This document shows, piece by piece, positions 14,433 through 23,076 of a DNA stretch of 64,000 nt (position 1 is its first letter; the number at the start of each line of letters is the position of its first letter). The DNA is from a virus. The notes beneath the pieces are model-generated. The model was not told the DNA's origin. It saw nothing but the letters and a program-made list of their open reading frames with translations, and did not search any database. The stretch spans positions 62,001 through 126,000 of the IMG/VR virus record IMGVR_UViG_3300032236_000747. One strand, given 5' to 3'. The position numbers and the translations under genes were made by a program.

Positions 14433-17102
14433 ATGAGTTACGTAGATGCAATCTGGGATCGTGACAACGATCTCGTCAAAGTAGTAGAACGTGATCCTAA
14501 AAAGGGTCGCATATATACAGATTTTCCAGCTAGATATGTTTTTTACTATCCAGACCCTAAAGGAAAATATCATTCAATCCACGGCGAAAGCCTGTCAAGA
14601 GTTGTTTGTAAGAACAACAAAGAATTCCAAAAAGAACTAAGAATACACAGCGGTGTTCGTTTATTTGAAAGCGACATCAAACCTGTGTTCCGATGTCTGG
14701 AAGAAAACTATCTAGGTAAAGATGCTCCAAAACTAAATGTAGCATTTTTCGATATTGAAGTGGACTTTGATCCCGAAAGAGGTTACGCAAGTCCAGACGA
14801 TCCATTTATGCCTATTACCGCTATCGCTGTTTACCTACAGTGGATGGAAACTATGGTATGTCTAGCAATGCCCCCAAAGACAATGACTATGGAACAGGCG
14901 CAAGAAGCAGTCAAAGAGTTTCCTAATACATATTTGTTTACCAGTGAAGCAGAAATGTTAGATACCTTTTTAAATCTTCTAGATGATGCCGATGTTATCA
15001 GTGGTTGGAACTCAGAAGGCTTCGACGTTCCGTATACCGTTAACCGTGTTACCAAGGTTCTAAGTAAAGAAGATACTCGTAGGTTCTGTTTGTGGAATCA
15101 AATGCCAAAGAAACGCGAATATGAGAAGTTCGGAAAACAAGCAGAAACATATGACTTTGTTGGACGAGTACACGTTGACAGTCTAGAGCTATATCGAAAG
15201 TACACATACGAAGAACGACACAGTTACAGACTCGATGCTATTGCCGAATACGAGCTAGGCGAACATAAGACACAATACGAAGGCACACTTGATCAGTTAT
15301 ACAACAACGACTTCCGTAAGTTTATTGAATATAACAGACAAGACTGTATGCTATTAGATAAACTAGATAAGAAGTTAAAGTTCATTGACCTTGCTTCAAC
15401 TGTTGCTCACGAAAACACAGTATTAATACAAACTACAATGGGTGCTGTAGCCGTTACAGAACAAGCTATTATTAATGAAGCACATCATAGAGGGTTTATT
15501 GTTCCTTCTAGAAAGAATCGTGATGATTTAACTGACACACAAGCTGCAGGGGCATATGTTGCTTACCCAAAGAAAGGCCTACATGACTGGGTTGGCTCGC
15601 TAGATATCAACTCATTGTATCCAAGTGTTATTCGTGCACTAAACATGGGTCCAGAAACTATCATAGGACAGTTACGTCAAGACTATACCAAGGCTGAGAT
15701 TGATGCTAAGATGGCAAAAGGTTCTTCATTTGCCGCAGCATGGGAAGGTAAGTTCGGTAGTAACGAATATGAGTTTGTTATGTCTAAGGATATTGCCAAT
15801 GATATCATCATCGACTGGGAAGGCGGCCAAACTGACGTACTAAGCGGCGCTCAGATCTACGATGTGATCTTCGAAAGCAACCAACCTTGGATGTTAAGTG
15901 CTAACGGAACTATCTTTACCTATGAAAAAGAAGGCATCATTCCTGGATTACTAAAGCGTTGGTATAGTGAGCGCAAGGAAATGCAGGCCAAACTCAAAGA
16001 AGCAATCAAAGCGGAGAATAAAATTGAAGAAGAATACTGGGACAAAAGACAACTCGTCAAGAAAATTAACCTTAATAGCCTTTATGGTGCTATTCTTAAC
16101 GCTGGGTGCCGCTTCTTCGATAATCGTATCGGACAGTCAACAACCCTCACAGGTAGACGTATTGCTCGCCATATGGCCGCAAAAGTAAATGAAGTAATCA
16201 CAGGAGATTATAATCACATAGGCAAAGCTATTATCTATGGAGATACTGACTCAGCATACTTCACCGCTTACACAAGTCTACGCAAAGAAATCGAAAAGAA
16301 GGAAATCCCTTGGAACAAGGAAAGTGTCATACAGTTATATGATTCTATAGCAGACGAAGTTAACAGCACATTCCCGCAACTAATGTTAAGTGATTTTCAT
16401 TGTCCTAAGAGTCGTGGCGAAGTTATCAAAGCAGGTCGTGAAATTGTAGGCAGTAAGGCATTGTTTATTACTAAGAAACGATATGCTGTACTATTCTATG
16501 ACAAGGAAGGTAAGCGTAAAGACAAAGATGGTAAGCCAGGTGAAATCAAAGCCATGGGACTAGATTTGAAACGCAGTGATACTCCTGAGTTTATGCAGAA
16601 CTTCTTAAGCGAAATCCTAAATAAAGTCTTAACAGGTAGTGAAGAAGCAGAGATCCTAGATATGATCAGCGAATTCCGCACAGAGTTTAAGAATAGGCCA
16701 GGCTGGGAAAAGGGTAGTCCAAAGCGTGCTAATAACATTGCAGAGTATCAATCTAAGGAAGCCAAGCAAGGTAAGGCTAATATGCCCGGACACGTTCGTG
16801 CTAGTATTAACTGGAATACACTCAAGCGTATGAACAATGACAAATACAGTCAACAGATTGTAGACGGTATGAAAGTTATTGTTTGTAAGATGAAAGATAA
16901 TCCACTTGGATATACTAGTATCGCTTATCCAGTAGACGAAATGCGTTTGCCACAATGGTTCAAGGATCTACCGTTTGATCATATGGAAATGGAAGCTACT
17001 ATTATTAACAACAAGGTCGAAAACCTTATCGGTGTACTAGAATGGGATTTATCTTCTACTACACAAAACAATACATTCGGAAGTTTATTCAGTTTTGAAT
17101 AA
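14433..17102 (+). CDS. 43: Family-B DNA polymerase, T4 gp43 type
   Basis: This is the replicative polymerase with proofreading exonuclease. The product is 889 residues, close to T4 gp43 (898). Exonuclease motifs are visible: FFDIEVD (Exo I, D107 and E109), ISGWNSEGFDVPY (Exo II) and YNRQDCMLLD (Exo III). Polymerase motifs follow: LDINSLYPSVIRALN (motif A), KKINLNSLYGAILN (motif B) and YGDTDSAYF (motif C, two catalytic aspartates). The C-terminus ends NTFGSLFSFE, resembling the gp45 clamp-binding tail of T4-type polymerases. The clamp gene follows after 54 bases with its own promoter. Confidence 0.97.
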   Translation: MSYVDAIWDRDNDLVKVVERDPKKGRIYTDFPARYVFYYPDPKGKYHSIHGESLSRVVCKNNKEFQKELRIHSGVRLFESDIKPVFRCLEENYLGKDAPKLNVAFFDIEVDFDPERGYASPDDPFMPITAIAVYLQWMETMVCLAMPPKTMTMEQAQEAVKEFPNTYLFTSEAEMLDTFLNLLDDADVISGWNSEGFDVPYTVNRVTKVLSKEDTRRFCLWNQMPKKREYEKFGKQAETYDFVGRVHVDSLELYRKYTYEERHSYRLDAIAEYELGEHKTQYEGTLDQLYNNDFRKFIEYNRQDCMLLDKLDKKLKFIDLASTVAHENTVLIQTTMGAVAVTEQAIINEAHHRGFIVPSRKNRDDLTDTQAAGAYVAYPKKGLHDWVGSLDINSLYPSVIRALNMGPETIIGQLRQDYTKAEIDAKMAKGSSFAAAWEGKFGSNEYEFVMSKDIANDIIIDWEGGQTDVLSGAQIYDVIFESNQPWMLSANGTIFTYEKEGIIPGLLKRWYSERKEMQAKLKEAIKAENKIEEEYWDKRQLVKKINLNSLYGAILNAGCRFFDNRIGQSTTLTGRRIARHMAAKVNEVITGDYNHIGKAIIYGDTDSAYFTAYTSLRKEIEKKEIPWNKESVIQLYDSIADEVNSTFPQLMLSDFHCPKSRGEVIKAGREIVGSKALFITKKRYAVLFYDKEGKRKDKDGKPGEIKAMGLDLKRSDTPEFMQNFLSEILNKVLTGSEEAEILDMISEFRTEFKNRPGWEKGSPKRANNIAEYQSKEAKQGKANMPGHVRASINWNTLKRMNNDKYSQQIVDGMKVIVCKMKDNPLGYTSIAYPVDEMRLPQWFKDLPFDHMEMEATIINNKVENLIGVLEWDLSSTTQNNTFGSLFSFE

Positions 17103-17109
17103 AAAACTG

Positions 17110-17141
17110 TTGACTTTTTACAACAGAACAACTAATATAAT
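17110..17141 (+). promoter_or_regulatory. Probable promoter for the sliding clamp gene
   Basis: TTGACT (17110-17115) precedes an AT-rich -10 region. TATAAT lies at 17136-17141 (20-base spacer) and TAATAT at 17133-17138 (17-base spacer). Which hexamer is used is unclear. An AAAGGAAA ribosome site follows before the ATG at 17157. Confidence 0.55.
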
Positions 17142-17156
17142 ACAAAGGAAATTATT

Positions 17157-17891
17157 ATGCAGGACTTATTAAAGGATATCGTTGGACATACACAAAATCT
17201 AGGATTTTTAAATATCGTTAAGATTTCAGGTACAACTAAAGGAATCAATATTGATTCAATGGCTGATGACAGATCAGTTATTATGATGGCCGAAACAGCC
17301 AAGCCATACGAGGATATGCAAGGTGTATTTGGTATGCCTCAACTTAACAAGCTCAAGTTCTTGTTAGAGTGTTCTGAATATAAAGAAAATGCTAAGATTG
17401 AAGTTGTCAGTGCTGAAAGAAATGGTGAAGTTTTACCAGTAGGTTTACACTTTGAAAATGCAGGCGGCGACTTTAAGAATGATTATCGTTTTATGAATAC
17501 AGAAGTCATTAACGAGAAACTTAAAACAGTTAAGTTTAAAGGTGTTACATGGCACGTAGAAGTTGACCCAAGCCTACAAGCGATTCAGCGTTTTGCTTTA
17601 CAGGCAGCGGCTAACAATGAACACACAACATTCTTAGCAAAGACTGATGGTTCTAATCTTAAGTTTATCTTTGGAGATCAAGCAAGCCATGGTGGTGAAT
17701 TTATTTTTGCTACTAATGTAACAGGTAGCCTAAATAAAGCATGGACTTGGCCAGTTGCCAGTGTATTAGGTATCTTAAAAATTGCTGATGTAGGTAATGC
17801 CAAAGTTAGTTTTAGTAATGACGGCGCTATGCAAGTTACATTAGACACGGGCATTGCTGTTTACAAATATATTATTCCAGCACAAGCATGA
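17157..17891 (+). CDS. 45: DNA polymerase sliding clamp, T4 gp45 type
   Basis: The 244-residue product is a little longer than T4 gp45 (228). It shows the two-domain processivity-fold pattern and family segments such as NLGFLNIVKISG at the N-terminus, DYRFMNTEVINEKL in the middle, and AVYKYIIPA at the end. The trimeric ring tethers gp43 to DNA and, in T4, also activates late transcription through gp33/gp55. The gene follows the polymerase gene, has a ribosome site AAAGGAAA, and overlaps the next gene by ATGA. The assignment rests on family resemblance and on position next to gp43. Confidence 0.88.
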   Translation: MQDLLKDIVGHTQNLGFLNIVKISGTTKGINIDSMADDRSVIMMAETAKPYEDMQGVFGMPQLNKLKFLLECSEYKENAKIEVVSAERNGEVLPVGLHFENAGGDFKNDYRFMNTEVINEKLKTVKFKGVTWHVEVDPSLQAIQRFALQAAANNEHTTFLAKTDGSNLKFIFGDQASHGGEFIFATNVTGSLNKAWTWPVASVLGILKIADVGNAKVSFSNDGAMQVTLDTGIAVYKYIIPAQA

Positions 17892-18274
17892 TAAAAGGCA
17901 TAATGGGCGCTAGGGGTGTTAACGTATTGGGCGGTAACACTAGCCTTCAATATGTTAACCAAAACTCTAGTAACCCAATGCAGGGCATGGTACGTGTTTG
18001 GGGTAATGACTTGCAAGTATTTGATGGTAGCGGTTGGCAAAATATTGCTTCAAGCTATGCTACCGTTGAACTTGATTATGAAACTCAACAACTGTTAAAC
18101 TGGGCAAGGAACAAGAAACTTGAAGAAGAAGCATTACTGACATTGCCCACAGATCATCCTGCAATCAAATCTGCTAAACAAAACCTAAATAATGCCAAAG
18201 CAGAAGTAAGCCGCTTAGAAGAACAATTAAAAATAACAGAGATACTAACCAAAGATGAAGAGACCACCAGTTAA
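17888..18274 (+). CDS. Small conserved phage protein with coiled coil
   Basis: The ATG at 17888 overlaps the clamp stop. A second ATG at 17903 with AAAAGG before it is an equally good start. The product (128 residues) has an N-terminal Gly/Asn-rich segment with GMVRVWGNDLQVFDGSGWQNI, a short beta motif seen in several phage virion proteins. A helical C-terminal half (about 70-125) has heptad-like spacing and many Glu/Lys residues, suggesting a coiled coil. Its location between clamp and DpdA genes gives little clue. Function unknown. It overlaps the next gene by 20 bases. Confidence 0.7.
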   Translation: MIKGIMGARGVNVLGGNTSLQYVNQNSSNPMQGMVRVWGNDLQVFDGSGWQNIASSYATVELDYETQQLLNWARNKKLEEEALLTLPTDHPAIKSAKQNLNNAKAEVSRLEEQLKITEILTKDEETTS

Positions 18275-19799
18275 CCTAACACCATTACAAAAGGACTACG
18301 CTGTATATCTACCAGCTATTAGTAGTTTCTACAGCACATACGTTGCCAAGCAACGACTAGAAGAGTTTGTACCTAAAACACGTATTCCGCAAGGATTTGA
18401 TCGTGGCATTGAAGGTATGAACTTCCTTAATCCAGAAGAAGGATACTTCTATTACAAATATGGTCTATACTCTGCGGGTCACGCACAGTTAGACTTACAA
18501 AAGAGTATGACACAGGAATCGATGATCCAACAACGTGATCGCGGGAATACTATGATTTTGGGAGATTCCGGTGGATACCAAATTGGTAAGGGCGTTTTAA
18601 AGTTTGATTGGTTAGACTTTGAAGGGGCTTCGGCAAACGCAACTCGTCAAAAGATTCTCGAGTGGTTAGAACTAACCGCTGACTGGTCTATGATGTTAGA
18701 CGTTCCTACTTGGGCCTGTGATCATATTCATAGTCCGAAGACTGGTCTTAAAACTGTCGAAGACTGTTTAGAAAAGACACGCTTTAATAACAAGTACTTC
18801 TTAGATAATAGATTAGGTCAAACTAAGTGGCTTAATGTTTTACAAGGATGGGATTGGGAATCAGCAGAGAACTGGTACCAAGGTGTAAAAGAATTTAGCG
18901 ATCCTAATGGTCCTTACGCAGGCAGAGAAGCCGAAGGGTGGGCATTCGGTGGTGCTAATATGTGTAAAATGGATATTACTCTCAAGCGTCTAATGACTCT
19001 TAGAGAAGATGGTTTGCTAAAGGGCAAAAACTGGATCCACTTCTTGGGTACAGCACAGTTAGATTGGTCATGCTATCTAACTTCAATTCAAAGACAAATC
19101 AGGAAACACATTAATGAAGAACTTACCATATCTTTTGACTGCGCCTCACCGTTTATCGCAACAGCACACGGACTTGTCTACACAAACGCACAACACACGC
19201 CAAAAAGGTGGAGCGTTATTATGGACAAAGCCTTTGACAACAAAGCTCTCGCAGGATCAGATATTCCATTCCCGTTTGAAAGCGAAGTGGGACGTCGCCT
19301 AACTGTTGGTGATATTTGTCATTATGCTCCAGGCATGTTAAACAAGATCAAGAAAGAAGGCAAGACTTCTTGGGATAGTTTTGCCTATGCATTAATGATG
19401 GGTCATAATGTCTACTGTCACATTGTTGCTGTACAGCGTGCTCAACACTTGATGGATATCGAAGTTGCCAGACATAAACCAGATTGGAGACTTTGGGGCC
19501 TAGAGGGCAAGAAAGAAAAAGAACTCAGTGATTGGGTTCCACGTAAGATTTTGTACTTTAACAGATTTGTTGAAGAACTATTTGATACTAAAACCAAAGA
19601 CGAAGCGTTTGCTATGATCGATGCTGCCAGAGATAATGGTTTCCTACGCAGTCTAGAAGGCGCACGTCTACAAGGCGGTAATGCTCAAAACAAGTTTAAT
19701 AGCTTATTTGACGTTGAAGAGACAGCATCCGCAGACGACATCGATTTAGAAAATCCAGAAGATGATGATCTACGTGCTTTGGAAGATTCTTTAACTTGA
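18255..19799 (+). CDS. dpdA: DpdA-like 7-deazaguanine DNA transglycosylase (TGT superfamily)
   Basis: This protein belongs to the tRNA-guanine transglycosylase superfamily, whose phage branch (DpdA) swaps guanine in DNA for a 7-deazaguanine base. Key motifs are in order: GDSGGYQ at residues 103-109 (D104 matches the TGT general acid), LDVPTW, LNVLQGWDWESAENWY and GWAFGGANMCKMD (the GG substrate loop), IHFLGTAQ, and FDCASPF at 294-300 (D295 matches the TGT nucleophile Asp). The length of 514 residues exceeds bacterial TGT (about 375). The C-terminus is acidic. Close by are QueD-like, FolE and QueE genes that make the precursor, which strongly supports DNA rather than tRNA as target. The zinc-binding CxCxxC of TGT is not obvious. 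Confidence 0.82.
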   Translation: MKRPPVNLTPLQKDYAVYLPAISSFYSTYVAKQRLEEFVPKTRIPQGFDRGIEGMNFLNPEEGYFYYKYGLYSAGHAQLDLQKSMTQESMIQQRDRGNTMILGDSGGYQIGKGVLKFDWLDFEGASANATRQKILEWLELTADWSMMLDVPTWACDHIHSPKTGLKTVEDCLEKTRFNNKYFLDNRLGQTKWLNVLQGWDWESAENWYQGVKEFSDPNGPYAGREAEGWAFGGANMCKMDITLKRLMTLREDGLLKGKNWIHFLGTAQLDWSCYLTSIQRQIRKHINEELTISFDCASPFIATAHGLVYTNAQHTPKRWSVIMDKAFDNKALAGSDIPFPFESEVGRRLTVGDICHYAPGMLNKIKKEGKTSWDSFAYALMMGHNVYCHIVAVQRAQHLMDIEVARHKPDWRLWGLEGKKEKELSDWVPRKILYFNRFVEELFDTKTKDEAFAMIDAARDNGFLRSLEGARLQGGNAQNKFNSLFDVEETASADDIDLENPEDDDLRALEDSLT

Positions 19800-19824
19800 C
19801 ATAATATATGTAAATTGTTATAAT
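19796..19824 (+). promoter_or_regulatory. Perfect-consensus sigma70 promoter
   Basis: TTGACA (19796-19801) and TATAAT (19819-19824) are both exact consensus hexamers with a 17-base spacer. The -35 overlaps the stop of the DpdA-like gene. The start point is expected at about 19830-19831, which coincides with the ATG at 19830. Confidence 0.88.
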
Positions 19825-19829
19825 AGTAC

Positions 19830-19994
19830 ATGAAGTATTTTAGAACATGGTGTAGAGAAAAGTGGTTTGAACATAAAGACGAATTAGAATCTTATGGTCA
19901 ACCACTGCCTTACACCGCTGAAGAATATTTCAAAAAATATAAGTTTTGGTTAAAAAGAGAGTTTCTGTTTCAAAGGAAAAATAATGAATCGTGA
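19830..19994 (+). CDS. Small basic protein, 54 aa, possibly from a leaderless transcript
   Basis: An open frame of 54 codons starts at the ATG at 19830, five bases after the -10 box, and overlaps the next gene by 11 bases. The product is rich in aromatic and basic residues (MKYFRTWCREKWFEHKDELE; EEYFKKYKFWLKREF), which looks like a real folded small protein rather than random sequence. There is no ribosome site because the expected transcript starts at or next to the ATG, so translation would be leaderless. An alternative is that this stretch is simply the untranslated leader of the next gene, which has its own AAAGGAAAAATA site. Function unknown. Confidence 0.5.
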   Translation: MKYFRTWCREKWFEHKDELESYGQPLPYTAEEYFKKYKFWLKREFLFQRKNNES

Positions 19995-20508
19995 TTATAC
20001 TAGCGGAGAATCAGAAAATGCTATTTTCTTTTTCGGTAATGAAGTAGAGCACACTCCCGCATTTGGTATGGATACCTTGTTTGTTACCGGTGTACAAACA
20101 GTAGATGATATCGCTTTTCATTTATCAGGTACTACATATCAAACTAAACATATTTTCTTTGGAGCTAATCATAGCTTTAATCCTCAAAGTCCTCAAGAAT
20201 GGGATAGTTGGGAAAAAATGATTACATATTTCTTAGATAAAGATTACATATGTAGTTTAGATATTCCATTAAGCGCAGTAGAAGAGTTTAATGATGGCGG
20301 ATTAAACGATTACGACAACTTTATTCCGCAAATAAGAGTTCCAGTTCCATATATTAAACTATGGAACTATAACACGATGCTTAAGATCGATGACAAAGAT
20401 TTTAAAGCAACGAACCCCGGCGTGTGGTGTCATAGCCTACACGATTTAAAAGACCGTAGTAAGTTTACTCCTTGGAGTGCTTACGCAAATGATTTAATAT
20501 TGAAATGA
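19984..20508 (+). CDS. Uncharacterised protein of the DNA-modification group, 174 aa
   Basis: The ATG at 19984 follows AAAGGAAAAATA, a good ribosome site. The product is an acidic, aromatic-rich alpha/beta protein without signal peptide or membrane helix (segments IFFFGNEVEHTPAFGMDTL, FFGANHSFNPQ, TNPGVWCHSLHDL). I do not recognise a family. Its setting is informative: it lies between the DpdA-like transglycosylase and the QueD-like gene, overlapping the latter by ATGA. This suggests a role in 7-deazaguanine synthesis, tailoring or insertion. Several His and Asp residues could bind metal, but no defined motif can be claimed. Confidence 0.72.
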   Translation: MNRDYTSGESENAIFFFGNEVEHTPAFGMDTLFVTGVQTVDDIAFHLSGTTYQTKHIFFGANHSFNPQSPQEWDSWEKMITYFLDKDYICSLDIPLSAVEEFNDGGLNDYDNFIPQIRVPVPYIKLWNYNTMLKIDDKDFKATNPGVWCHSLHDLKDRSKFTPWSAYANDLILK

Positions 20509-20903
20509 ATCAAAAAACAACAATGAGGCAAGACTGGCGACCCCTTAAAATGATTTGGGTTACCTTTCAAAAAGAAGGCATTCACAAATACCCTGCAGCA
20601 CTTACTGATCCTTCATTAAAAACAAATGACGAATACGATGTTAGCTTTTTAGGTTACCCGCATCGTCATACATTCCATTTTAAAGTTTGGATTGCTGTTA
20701 CACACAACGATAGAGATATCGAGTTTATTCAGTTTAAACGCTGGTTGGAAAAACTTTATACAGGTGCACTTCAACTAGACTATAAGAGTTGCGAGATGAT
20801 GTCAGATGAGTTGTATGACGCTATCTCTAGCAGGTATCCAGATCGAGAGATTTGGATTGAGATCTCCGAAGACGGAGAAAATGGTTCACTAATCAAATAT
20901 TAA
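20505..20903 (+). CDS. queD: QueD-like T-fold protein (6-carboxytetrahydropterin synthase family)
   Basis: QueD makes 6-carboxytetrahydropterin from dihydroneopterin triphosphate, the second step toward 7-deazaguanines. The 132-residue length fits. The sequence shows the family pattern although divergent: F-x-K-E-G-I-H27 (first zinc His), PHRHTFHF with H53 and H55 (the paired zinc His, matching HGH), EFIQFKRWLE (matching the DF..LK helix), KSCEMMSDEL (matching the PT-x-EN helix), and ISEDGENG near the C-terminus with E122 as the likely pterin-binding Glu. It is coupled by ATGA to the upstream gene and sits between the DpdA-like gene and folE. Divergence means activity should be considered probable, not certain. 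Confidence 0.62.
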   Translation: MNQKTTMRQDWRPLKMIWVTFQKEGIHKYPAALTDPSLKTNDEYDVSFLGYPHRHTFHFKVWIAVTHNDRDIEFIQFKRWLEKLYTGALQLDYKSCEMMSDELYDAISSRYPDREIWIEISEDGENGSLIKY

Positions 20904-20915
20904 GGAAAAACAATA

Positions 20916-21137
20916 ATGGCACAGCCAGCATATATCCAAAAAACTCTTAAAATGAAACCAGAGGTAACAAAGATTTTTGATGACCTCGATGCATGGTTAG
21001 ACCATTGCCGGTTTAACTTACTTCCTTTTAATCCTGCTGATATGTACCGTTCTGCAGACTATCGCAACTTCCAACGTGAGCAAGAATATCTTGAACGTAA
21101 AGCACGTCGCGAGCACAAGGCACGCCAAGGCTATTAA
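20916..21137 (+). CDS. Small conserved phage protein, 73 aa
   Basis: The gene starts 12 bases after the QueD-like gene behind an AAGGAAAAACAATA site and ends directly against the next start. The product is helical and basic at its C-terminus (REQEYLERKARREHKARQGY). The central DDLDAWLDHCRFNLLPFNP followed by ADMYRS is a pattern I recall from small proteins in other large phages, without known role. There is no membrane segment. It may simply be co-transcribed with the modification genes. Confidence 0.68.
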   Translation: MAQPAYIQKTLKMKPEVTKIFDDLDAWLDHCRFNLLPFNPADMYRSADYRNFQREQEYLERKARREHKARQGY

Positions 21138-22241
21138 ATGGCAAATATCTTTCTAGTTGATTTAGAAAGTGTAGAAACAAGGTACACGGGTCAATGGAAG
21201 ACCCATGTACCTGCTCTTCTTTCAAAGGCAGGACACAATGTTCAAGTTTTATCTGGGCCTGAGGATATTCCTTCAGCCACTACTCCTGGTGCTTTTCTTA
21301 ATTTTGGTGGCACCAATATATACAAGGCTCGACAAGTTGAGCAGATGGGCCGTTTATTTTGTAACGGATCCGTTAAGCCCGGCGATCACTTTATCTTTAC
21401 TGATGCTTGGCACCCTGGCATCATAAACTTAAAGTATATGAGTGAACTACTGAATATTCCAGTAGTTACACATGGCCTTTGGCATGCTGGCAGTTATGAT
21501 CCTCAAGACTTTCTTGGACGTCTTGTAGGAAATAAACCTTGGGTTCGTAAAGCAGAAGCAAGTTTTTATCATGCTTTTGATCACAACTACTTTGCTACAC
21601 AGTTTCATATGAAGTTGTTCTTTGACGAGTTGTTGTTAGGTGGGTTAAAAGAAGAAAATCCATGGTACGAAGATGATCTTGCTGAAATCCTAGGTGGATT
21701 AAATCCTAAGTTTGTATGGACAGGTTGGCCCATGGAATATATGGCCGAAACACTGGCTCCATTTAAAGGTGCACAGAAAAGAGATCTTATTGTGTTTCCG
21801 CATCGTATTGCTCCAGAGAAACAGGTTGAAATCTTTAGAGACCTTGCCACGCACATGCCACAGTTTGAGTTTGTTGTGTGTCAGGATCAACAACTAACCA
21901 AAGACGAATACCATACTTTACTAAGTGAAGCAAAGATTGTGTTTAGTTGTAGCCTACAAGAAACACTAGGCATTGGATGTTACGAAGGTGCGTTAGTTGA
22001 CACTATTCCGCTGGTTCCCGATCGTCTAAGCTATCATGAGATGTACTACGAGAACTTTAAGTATCCAAGCGAATGGACACTAGATTGGGATCATTATATC
22101 GAACATCGTCGAGAACTGTGTCATCACATTTCTCTTATGATGATGAACTATAATCAGTCGATTCCAAAAATAAGAGCACAGGCTGAGGGTTTGTCTAAAT
22201 ACTTCTTTACAGCACAGAACTTATTGGAGATGTTAAAATGA
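21138..22241 (+). CDS. GT-B fold glycosyltransferase-like protein
   Basis: The 367-residue product has two Rossmann-like halves. The C-terminal half carries features of retaining GT4/GT-B enzymes: VFPHRIAPEKQVEIFRDL (start of the donor-binding domain, sugar-phosphate contact), FEFVVCQ, and SLQETLGIGCYEGAL, which parallels the E-x7-E donor-binding motif of such enzymes (ETLGIGCYE). The nucleotide sugar and acceptor are unknown. T4-like phages use glycosyltransferases on modified DNA bases or virion and host surface sugars. Position inside the 7-deazaguanine group makes further glycosylation of the modified base a possibility. It is coupled by ATGA to a UDP-sugar dehydrogenase-like gene. Confidence 0.72.
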   Translation: MANIFLVDLESVETRYTGQWKTHVPALLSKAGHNVQVLSGPEDIPSATTPGAFLNFGGTNIYKARQVEQMGRLFCNGSVKPGDHFIFTDAWHPGIINLKYMSELLNIPVVTHGLWHAGSYDPQDFLGRLVGNKPWVRKAEASFYHAFDHNYFATQFHMKLFFDELLLGGLKEENPWYEDDLAEILGGLNPKFVWTGWPMEYMAETLAPFKGAQKRDLIVFPHRIAPEKQVEIFRDLATHMPQFEFVVCQDQQLTKDEYHTLLSEAKIVFSCSLQETLGIGCYEGALVDTIPLVPDRLSYHEMYYENFKYPSEWTLDWDHYIEHRRELCHHISLMMMNYNQSIPKIRAQAEGLSKYFFTAQNLLEMLK

Positions 22242-23041
22242 ACTGGGGAAGAGCAAAGATTGGTATTATAGGAATCGGATTTGTAGGCGGAGCAATACGA
22301 GATGCAATGGATGGTGTTTGTGAGTTAGTACTTGTGGATCAAGATCCCACTCGCGGATCACATACATATAGAGATTTAAAAGACTGCGAAGCTATCTTTG
22401 TATGTGTACCTAGTCCACAAGGCGAAGACGGTCGCTGTGATACTAGCATTTTAGAAAGTGTGCTAGAGTGTCTACAAGACTTTACTGGTGTTGTTATTAG
22501 TAAATGCACTGCTAGTCCAGAAGTTTACACACAACTAAACGAAAAGTATCCCAATCTAGTTCACGCCCCGGAGTTCCTGGTTGCCGCTACTGCCAGCAAG
22601 GATTATGCAAATGGTAAGTTTGCTTTTATCGGTGGTAAAGTTAAAGCATATAGAGACCAAGCTGTAGAAGTTATCAAGATCGGACAACCCGGTCTTGAAA
22701 TTATTCACCACTGCACTATTGCTGAAGCTGCTATGGCCAAATACACTATTAATACATTTCTTGCTACTAAGGTAGTTTGGATGAATGAGCTGCATCAGCT
22801 TTGTTCTAAAATGGGAATCGATTATAAAAAGGTAGTTGCTATGGCATCTGCCGATCGTCGAATTGGTAGCAGCCATTTGAGTGTACCAGGACCAGACGAG
22901 ACGTTTGGATTCGGTGGTGCGTGTTTCCCAAAAGATACAGCCGCATTACTTAAGATAGCAGAAGATTATGATTCTCAAATGAATGTGTTAGATTCTGCTG
23001 TTAAGAAAAATACAATACTGAGGTTGACGGAGCCTAAATAA
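22238..23041 (+). CDS. Short UDP-glucose/GDP-mannose dehydrogenase family protein
   Basis: Motifs of the family are clear: NAD-binding GIIGIGFVGGA at the N-terminus, VCVPSPQGEDGRCD, HAPEFLVAATASKDY (catalytic Glu region), AKYTINTFLATKVVWMNEL (catalytic Lys and Asn), and GFGGACFPKD with the catalytic Cys at 229. Such enzymes oxidise UDP-glucose to UDP-glucuronate or similar sugars. At 267 residues it lacks most of the C-terminal UDP-binding domain of typical 390-450 residue members. It might therefore act differently or use an unusual substrate; no frameshift is seen in the downstream DNA. It is coupled by ATGA to the glycosyltransferase gene and followed by a promoter in its last codons. Confidence 0.82.
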   Translation: MNWGRAKIGIIGIGFVGGAIRDAMDGVCELVLVDQDPTRGSHTYRDLKDCEAIFVCVPSPQGEDGRCDTSILESVLECLQDFTGVVISKCTASPEVYTQLNEKYPNLVHAPEFLVAATASKDYANGKFAFIGGKVKAYRDQAVEVIKIGQPGLEIIHHCTIAEAAMAKYTINTFLATKVVWMNELHQLCSKMGIDYKKVVAMASADRRIGSSHLSVPGPDETFGFGGACFPKDTAALLKIAEDYDSQMNVLDSAVKKNTILRLTEPK

Positions 23042-23052
23042 AAGTGTACTAT
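23024..23052 (+). promoter_or_regulatory. Candidate sigma70 promoter for folE
   Basis: TTGACG (23024-23029) and TACTAT (23047-23052) have a 17-base spacer. The -10 matches 4 of 6 consensus positions and lies inside the palindrome at 23044-23060. The start point would be near 23059. Confidence 0.55.
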
Positions 23053-23060
23053 TAGTACAC
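23044..23060 (+). repeat. Palindrome GTGTACT-ATT-AGTACAC overlapping the -10 box (candidate operator)
   Basis: Two perfect 7-base arms separated by 3 bases cover the -10 box and expected start of the folE promoter. The size and symmetry fit a dimeric repressor site. Confidence 0.5.
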
Positions 23061-23076
23061 AGGTCATCCTCGACCT
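23061..23076 (+). promoter_or_regulatory. Short stem-loop at the 5' end of the folE transcript
   Basis: AGGTC (23061-23065), a 6-base loop and GACCT (23072-23076) form a perfect 5-base stem just after the expected transcription start and before the GGAG ribosome site. It could stabilise the mRNA or control translation. Confidence 0.35.

Noticed and set aside
18255-19799. Calling the DpdA-like gene a tRNA-guanine transglycosylase of queuosine synthesis
   Set aside because: The motifs fit the superfamily, but length, lack of an obvious CxCxxC zinc site and presence of QueD-, FolE- and QueE-type genes in a phage argue for DNA as the target.
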